Source: Coriolopsis trogii (Eukaryota; Basidiomycota; Agaricomycetes; Polyporales; Polyporaceae). From it: a DNA stretch of 64,000 bases. Of the stretch, positions 58,304 through 64,000 are shown one piece after another. The notes under the pieces were generated by a model, which did no database searches, had not been told where the DNA came from, and worked only from the letters and a program-made list of their open reading frames with translations. The position numbers and the translations under genes were made by a program. The stretch lies in the NCBI GenBank assembly GCA_020543525.1, contig JAHYIO010000001.1, forward strand, positions 744,001-808,000, given 5' to 3'. Every line of letters starts with the position of its first letter. The first letter of the stretch is position 1.

Positions 58304-58722
58304 TTACACATAGCCCCCTGTATATCATGCAATAGCTGACACTATACTATCCTCCTTGCCAGATCATGCTATCTATATAGCAGTTGCTGCTGCCTGTTTC
58401 TGTCTGTAATAGTTATCTGCCCACAGTACTAGTGGTAGAAAATGTTGCATAGATTTAGCTGCTGTATAGTAGTGTAGTTTTCAATCAATATATTTCTGTT
58501 CAAGTCTTGCAAGTGTGCGCCTGAGTATCAAATATAGTAGCATATGCAATGACATCAAAGTATGCCAGAGATTCTCAGAGACACTCAATGCACTCTGAGA
58601 CGCTTTAAGAGCAGAGCCACCTCGAGACCTTTCCCTCAGCACTCGTTGAGCTGCTTTGGCTGCTCTGGTGCTTTAATGTCTCTTACAGTCTCTACAGCGC
58701 CTCAAAGATGCTCAGAGTTGCT

Positions 58723-59990
58723 CAGCACTGGGTGGGCGTTTCCTGATGTATCCTCTGCAACTACACATAGCCCAGATTTTGCCTCTTTGTCCAAGACTAC
58801 TGTAAGTCTTGTACCACCTGTGTGTGGTTGAAAGTCCCTCATCACCTTCCCTACGGCACACTGAAGCAACTTCCAATCCCTGAACATCAATGAAACTCCA
58901 TTTTTATGAATCTTATCAAACAACTCCCGAACTCCAAGGGCTACACCACTATCCTCGTTGTTGTAGACTGGCTCACCAAGCAGGCTATCTTCATTCCAAC
59001 ATACAATACCCTCGATGCTCAGAGATTGGCCAACCTCTTTGTCCTCCATGTCTTCTCCAAGCACAGAGTCCCCTCTCACATCACCTCTGACCAGGGCTCC
59101 GAGTTTGTCTTCCACTTCTTCTGTTTCCTCGGCAAAGCACTGGACACACATCTTCACTTCACCTCTGATTATCACCCCGAAGACGATAGTTAGACCGAGC
59201 GTGTCAACCAGACCCTCAAACAGTACCTCCAGATCTACTGCAACTACCAGCAGGACAACTGGTTGAAGTTGATTCTCCTTACTAAGTTTGCAAACAACAA
59301 CACACTGAACACTACCACTGGAATATCTCCCTTCTTTGCCAATAAGAGCTATAACCCCAGACTTGCTATACACTCCAAACACAACCTAACTTCCACTCGT
59401 GCCCACAAATTCACTGTTGACTTGGATAAACTCCACTCTGAGCTTAAGCAATGCATCTCCCAAGCTCAAGCTTGCTACCAAGTCCAAGCGGACAAACACC
59501 CACTTCCCACACTGGAGTTCAAGGTCGATGACCAGGTCTATATACACGCCAAACACATCCGCTCTACACACTCCTCAAAGAAGTTGTCTGAGAAATTCCT
59601 TGGCCCGTATATGATCATTGCACAGGTTGGCACCCACTTCTTTGCCCTCTGTCTACCCGAGTCCATGCCTGCCATCCATCCCGTCTTCTATGTCTCTCAG
59701 CTTGAGCCCGCAACTCTGAACTCCATCCCCAGTTGAGTCCAGTCTCTGCCTCTGCCCATCAATGTAGATAGCGAGCCAGAATTCAAGATCTCTGAGATCC
59801 TTGACTCAAAGCTCAACCGCCGTTGAAAGTGCAAATTACTCTACCTAGTCCAATGGACTGGTTGGACTGGTTATGAGGGCACTAACAAAGAAACCTCATA
59901 GGTCCTAGCCACAGAGCTCAAACATGCGCAGGAGCTAGTTTTGGACTTTCATGCTGCTTATTCTAATAAGCCCGATCCTCACAACTCCTG
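58723..59990 (+). pseudogene. pol: Gypsy A pol, second part: integrase and chromodomain
   Basis: Resumes with NYT, a stop where Trp is expected, PRFCLFVQDYCKSCTTCVW, then PYGTLKQLPIPEHQ and the core IFMNLIKQLPNSKGYTTIL, VVVDWLTKQAIFIPTYNT, HITSDQGSEFVFHFF, FTSDYHPEDDS, TERVNQTLKQYLQIYCNYQQ. C-terminal blocks are GPYMIIAQVGTHFFALCLP and HPVFYVSQLEP. A chromodomain-like SEPEFKISEILDSKLNRR...YLVQWTGWTGYEGTNKETS ends it. Acidic catalytic positions are recognisable. Stops near 58891, 59193, 59735, 59825 and 59900. Confidence 0.9.
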
Positions 59991-60118
59991 ACTGTGTTCC
60001 TCCCAGCATAAAGTCTTTTTATTTTTGTGTTCTATTTAACTTACTTACAGTCTTCGGACATCAGACATCATACGTTTTGGAGTTCAAGTTACAAGAATAA
60101 TTTTCATTATACTATCTA

Positions 60119-61145
60119 CTAGGCTTCCCCTTGTCCTTCCCCCTGCTCTTGTCTCCAGATATGGTCCTCCAGGGCCACCAGGACCCTTTCTATTCTCTGG
60201 GTCAGGCAGGTGCTCTGGACCATCAGGTTGTTGAGCTCCTCCTCCACCACCTCTACCTGGCTCCATGCGTCCTCCCACCGCTCAGCCATGTCCACCAGGA
60301 GGGTGACCTCCCTGGTGGCAACCTGGCAGGAGACCTGAATCTCCGCAAGAATGTGCTCCAGGAGTTGACAATCTGTCAACTCCTAGAGCAACATTCCACC
60401 ATGGCTCCAACTCTAGCATAATGCTGGAGCCAGGGGTCCTCCCTGCCAATGCCAGAGCCTGAAGGCTTGCCACCACCCCCTGCCTACTTCCGCTTGGTCC
60501 TGCCTTCTCCCTCTTATCCGCTGCCTGCGCTCCTATCTCCTGCCTCTCCCTGCCCTTCCCTTTTGTGGCCGCCATCAGAGTTGAGGGGCCAGAGGTTGGT
60601 GTTTCTTTGATCCTCCTCATTTTCACCTTCTTCACTACTCCTTTTCCTTGCCTATTTTTGCCAGTTTTCCGGTGGCCCCCTTGCACTTGACCTTTGTCAC
60701 CATGCACTGGGTGCACGACTTTGACTTGCCTGTGTGTGGGAAGAGGCACTTAAGTGCCTTCTCCTGGCACCAAGTGCATGGAGTCTGTAGGGGGAGGTAA
60801 GTCTTGGACTTTAGAGGATAGAGAGCGGACTTACCTCCAGCGCCCCCAGCACCACCTCCTCCTCCTCCTCTTCTTTATTGTTGTCATTGATGTGCAGCCT
60901 CTTGCCTGCCTCCACTGCTCACCTCTGTTTCTCCACCGCCTTCTTTGTCACCACCTTCTCTACTACCTTCTTTGCTGCCTCCACTGCCACCCTCTGCTCC
61001 TCTTCTTCCTCTGCCTGGCTGCCATGACCGCTTGCTCAGCCTCAAGGGCTGCTCGTTGGGCAAGCTTGAGGTTGTGTTTTGCTGCCACTGCTCAAGTGGC
61101 AGCTTGCGTGGCCAAAACTCTGGAGGTGGTGTGAGGGGCGGACAT
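60119..61145 (-). pseudogene. Antisense accessory gene of Gypsy A with Zn(II)2Cys6 spacing
   Basis: Read leftward between the pol end and 3' LTR. ATG at 61145 (MSAPHTTSRVLATQAAT), an Ala/Glu/Lys-rich helix (LAQRAALEAEQAVMAARQ) and an acidic tail. A 50-nt intron (60834-60785, GTAAGT...CTACAG) follows. The next exon reads CTWCQEKALKC, ten residues, then CTQCMVTKVKC: CX2CX6CX10CX2CX6C, the exact spacing of a fungal Zn(II)2Cys6 cluster. A Lys-rich linker, a PSGSR region and a long coiled coil (AERWEDAWSQVEVVEEELNN, TQRIERVLVALEDHIWRQ) end at a stop at 60119. Stops and frameshifts are present. Similar cysteine-rich proteins are, to my knowledge, frequent hypothetical proteins in mushroom genomes. 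Confidence 0.6.
60360..60384. repeat. Perfect inverted repeat, 11-bp arms
   Basis: AGGAGTTGACA ATC TGTCAACTCCT, inside the coiled-coil coding part of the antisense frame. Confidence 0.9.
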
Positions 61146-61407
61146 GTGGGTGTGGGTGTTGATATTGGTGGTTGTGGGGGTTAGTAGACAAAATGTGTCT
61201 AAGTCCCCTTGCTCTGCCTTGGTTTTTTGAAATTCTTGCTCCTGAAACCTGATCAATTTCACAGTTCTTAATTTTTTCACAATATTGCTTCAAGATACTT
61301 CCTGCTTCTAATCTGTCCCTTGTCATTCTGACCCCTTACTTCACATACTCTGTACTTTTCACTCTTCTTATTGGTCCCTTGAGGGCTCGGGCCTAGTGCG
61401 GGGATAC

Positions 61408-62006
61408 TATTACATCCCATGCCTCTCTGGCTGTATTATTCTGAACCCCAATTGATATATTCTTCCTCCACACATCATAGTACTTTGATTTCATCAGTGA
61501 AACACAGTTCCATCACAATGTTACCATTAGTACATTATGCAACGGACATCACGGTATTGATCCTCATCTGTACTCTATCAGAGCTGCATCACCTCTGTGA
61601 TGGCTTGGTACCAAGACTTAGTTAGACCTAGCACTATATAAGTCTGGCTGTAATATCACTGTACTTCAGTTGGGATATCTCGTTACTACTTCCATAATCC
61701 AGCATTTTCCCTTCAGCCATGCTGCCAAGTCCATTCTCCACCCTCCAATCTTTCTAGAACACTGCTTAACTCTGAACTCGCTCTCTCAATGTTGGACCTA
61801 AGTCTAATCTTATACTCTATACCCATCCAACTCCCATCTCCAATCTCCAACCCCAACCTCTATCAGTCCCTTGTCTGTACATTGAGAACACCAGGCAATT
61901 TCCTTAGGGTGTTGCTAATAGCTTTGCTGAAGTCCTCAACTCTGCTAGTCCTGGCCATCCTTATCTCTGAACCATCTCTGCCATCCGGTCCGACACATTC
62001 CTAACA
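61408..62006 (+). repeat. 3' LTR of Gypsy A
   Basis: 599 bp, colinear with 43000-43605. The first dinucleotide is TA rather than TG. It ends CCTAACA. Confidence 0.9.
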
Positions 62007-63435
62007 GGTGAGGTGTCTAGGTTCTTAGATCAAAGCTGGTATGCAGTAGGGACCACTAGGTGTGGTGAGGGATGAGATGAGGGAGATTCAATGTGATCAA
62101 TCTGACAAGGAAAATATGACTAGAGCAGTTTGACAAGGATAATTTCACACAAGTGATGTGATAAGGGTGATTCAATGGGGATGACTTGGTAATTCAAGGA
62201 CAATTCAACAAGGGTGATTTGACAGGGATGATTTAATGGTTCACAGACAAGGATTCAAACAGACAAAAGAGGTCACTGACCGACCGAGCTATGCTTTGTA
62301 TGTGCTGCCACAATCATAACTGTAGTCAAACTGAGAAGTAGGGAGAACCACTAGGTTTGACAGTGCAGTGCTTGGATGCTTAGCAGGTTCAACAGTCAAA
62401 AAGATGAAGGAATTTAACAAAAGTGCATGGGCTCTATGACAATGTAAGATTCAAAATGCACAAGAGATGATTTGATGAGAACAATTCAATAGTTTGAGGA
62501 TGAGGATTTAAAAGGATGAGGGTGTTACTGACAGACTGAGCTATGCTTCATACATGCTGCTGAAATTGCGACTGGTATTGAGAGGTCTTGCTGGCTTGGA
62601 GATCTGAACTCTAAGGGGGGAACAAAACTTGGATTGGGAAGTTCAAAATACTATTCTAAAAGACTCTGCTACACTTGCACTGTTACACTCCACATTCTGA
62701 CTCATCCCTTTGCTGCCAATCATTGCATAATCCTTATGACTGACTGACTCAAACCAATCTCCTTTGAACTACAAGGTCAAGGCCACAACACGCCCTAGTC
62801 TATCAATTTGTAGCTGAAGGCTGAACTTGCTTGCCTTATCAAGGCGCATTGGCCATGCAAGATGCCTATGATAAGTAAGATGTTTAGTATCCTTGAGGCC
62901 ATTAAACCTGTCTCAAAACTCACCTGCACTAATGAGGTGCCTGCAATTTGATGACGAGTGACCCATTTCAGTACTGAAGCCTTGCTCAGCTAATTGCAAA
63001 ATGTCAGACACTTCTGGTTCAAGCAAACACCACTAGTAATTCCAACTCCGTGAGTGCCTAGGGACTTTCCTAAGATGGAAGGGGGTTTTGAGCCATCAAA
63101 ACATTGCACTATTGAACCTGCCTTTGTCAAGTCATTGTGGCTTCTTATAGAGTCCTTGCTAGTCATGCTGCTTGTGGTCCTGGCTTGCTGCATGCTTATA
63201 GATCCCTGTATGGTGGTCAGAGAGGACTCAATGGATGCACTTGCGACTTTAATGTTGGATCGCCTATGGCATTTTTTCTACTTGGATTTTCACCCAAAGA
63301 CATTGTGCAGCTGTGAATTTAGGCCTTGGTATAAAGCCAATTTGTATGTGCCCCAAGTAGTCTTTGAGTACTCGCCATCAATAATGTCAGAGGCAAAGGA
63401 AGGAAGGTTTCTAGTTTCGAAAGCAGGGGGTCACT
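62007..63435. other. Non-coding stretch with degenerate GATTTGACAAGG-like repeats
   Basis: Bases 62070-62260 and 62450-62520 have diffuse repeats of TTTGACAAGGATGATT / GATGATTTGATGAG type. CACTGACCGACCGAGCTATGC near 62,275 recurs as TACTGACAGACTGAGCTATGC near 62,525, so the two blocks are about 250 bp apart as an imperfect duplication. A plus frame at 63054-63446 contains a hydrophobic segment but no recognised motif. Confidence 0.45.
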
Positions 63436-63776
63436 ATTACAACTGATCGTCAAGGCAGGCGCGGGAGACAGACGAGATGAGCAGGGGCACGAGAGAGACA
63501 AGACCTTGAGCAGCAAGGCAGAGTGAGGGCTCGACAAACAGGCTGGGGACAAGTATATTGAGCGAAGTATCTATGGAGCGAAATACAGAGAGGCTCACCT
63601 GGGGACAAGAGGTTGAAACTGGTATCCCCAGGTAGTGCGCGTGGTCTTATATACTATGGAGAACAATAGCGCTCGGTGTAGGAGCAGAGAACAAAAGAAA
63701 GTCCGAATAAGGCAATTATGGGTACTAGCGATTGGGAAAGGAAATGATAGAGTCCAGGAGGCCTGTGGTCATAACA
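63436..63776 (+). repeat. R1-family LTR, best preserved copy
   Basis: 341 bp, TATTACAACTG...GTCATAACA. It contains GACCTTGAGCAGCAAGGCAG, GACAAGAGGTTGAAACTGG and GGTCTTATATACTATGG (TATA-like). Other copies or pieces are at 21580, 25405, 26101, 26500 (inverted), 38940 (inverted) and 40674. Confidence 0.75.
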
Positions 63777-63788
63777 GTCACTTTGTTT

Positions 63789-64000
63789 CAAGATGATGGC
63801 AAATCATTTGAAAATGATAGCAGACTGTTCAAAGGTAACAATGAACTATTCAAACACAATGCTGAACCATTCAGAGACAACAACAGACTATCCAAAGATA
63901 ATGCCAAACTGTTTAAAAAGGACAAAGAACTGTTTGAAGATGACAACTGATCATTCTAAGATATTGGCAGATCATTCAAAGACAATAACAAACCATTCAA
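63789..64000 (+). repeat. 21-bp minisatellite encoding a seven-residue repeat
   Basis: About ten 21-bp units run to the window edge. In one plus frame they encode DSRLFKG, NNELFKH, NAEPFRD, NNRLSKD, NAKLFKK, DKELFED, a heptapeptide repeat with Leu-Phe-Lys in a fixed register. A TGA at 63948-63950 and a TAA-type stop after it interrupt the frame. Confidence 0.88.

Larger units (their letters stand above)
47373..58722. mobile_element. Element X: insert in Gypsy A pol carrying an esterase fragment
   Basis: The DNA between the two halves of Gypsy A integrase, excluding Gypsy B, is about 3.1 kb (47373-47472 plus 55703-58722). Its right end, read on minus, starts CAGTGCTGAGCAACTCTGAG. The left end reads CACTGAGAAACTCTGGGACA, a similar inverted terminus missing a few bases. 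Both ends are full of CTCAGAGC and CCCAGAGC words, as in hAT subterminal regions. The inside holds a CBM1-esterase remnant, two palindromes and GA-rich minisatellites. No transposase is seen and no clear 8-bp duplication, so the hAT label is inference. Confidence 0.5.
43000..62006 (+). mobile_element. Ty3/Gypsy chromovirus A, split by nested insertions
   Basis: LTRs at 43000-43605 and 61408-62006 enclose gag (43.7-44.9 kb), pol (45.0-47.37 kb and 58.75-59.99 kb) and an antisense accessory frame (60.1-61.15 kb). The integrase zinc-binding end (TCYDHPIAGHWDQNKTQAL) stops at about 47.37 kb. Its continuation, FVQDYCKSCTTC, starts at about 58.78 kb, which shows an insertion of about 11.4 kb between them. 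The flanks GCTAT and GGTGA do not match, so no target duplication remains. Confidence 0.9.

Noticed and set aside
57276..58328. Long frames on both strands over the GA-rich region
   Set aside because: They are translations of GAGAGCG and GAGGGC repeats and have no domain features.
63789..64000. CRISPR-like array
   Set aside because: Units are contiguous 21-bp tandem copies without spacers, and the genome is eukaryotic.

Overview
The window reads as nuclear DNA of a basidiomycete fungus, probably an Agaricomycete. Four compact genes at the left end carry short GT...AG introns of about 50 to 80 bases. The rest is filled with fungal-type Ty3/Gypsy chromoviruses, a Ty1/Copia element, hAT and Tc1 relics, and a fragment of a CBM1-linked carbohydrate esterase.

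Bases 1-6,311 are the host gene block. In order they are a CNNM/Mam3-type membrane protein (minus strand, running off the window), a tRNA (m5U54) methyltransferase of the TRM2 type (plus, six exons), a mitochondrial-type phosphatidylserine decarboxylase (minus, six exons) and a tyrosyl-tRNA synthetase (plus, six exons including a 21-nt microexon). The genes alternate in strand and share two short divergent promoter regions. Exon joins were placed by hand; every junction keeps phase and fits the protein family.

Bases 6,312-64,000 form a nested transposon island. (i) 8,483-20,580: a minus-strand chromovirus with 218-bp LTRs, a 5-bp target duplication (CCTAC), one gag-pol frame, a long extra ORF after pol, and a 1,260-bp hAT-type element inside pol flanked by a perfect 8-bp duplication. 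(ii) 20.6-31.7 kb: AT-rich relics, including a Tc1/mariner piece holding a solo LTR of element (i), three Gypsy fragments, several LTR scraps and a decayed hAT transposase. (iii) 31,754-37,944: a decayed Copia element with a primer-binding site matching the anticodon arm of initiator tRNA-Met. (iv) 41.2-42.4 kb: a Myb/SANT-like pseudogene. (v) 43,000-62,006: Gypsy A, split by a non-LTR insert (called X here) that carries a truncated CBM1-esterase gene. X is itself split by Gypsy B (47,473-55,702). Gypsy A also carries a spliced antisense reading frame with Zn(II)2Cys6 spacing before its 3' LTR. (vi) The right edge ends in a 21-bp minisatellite.

All retroelements look inactive. Most stops, and several changes at catalytic residues, fit C:G to T:A transitions, which suggests deamination of silenced repeats. 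The most unusual material is the non-canonical cargo: the extra ORFs of the three Gypsy elements, the esterase fragment, the hairpin-bearing hAT element, and an unidentified intron-like block inside the Copia gag.
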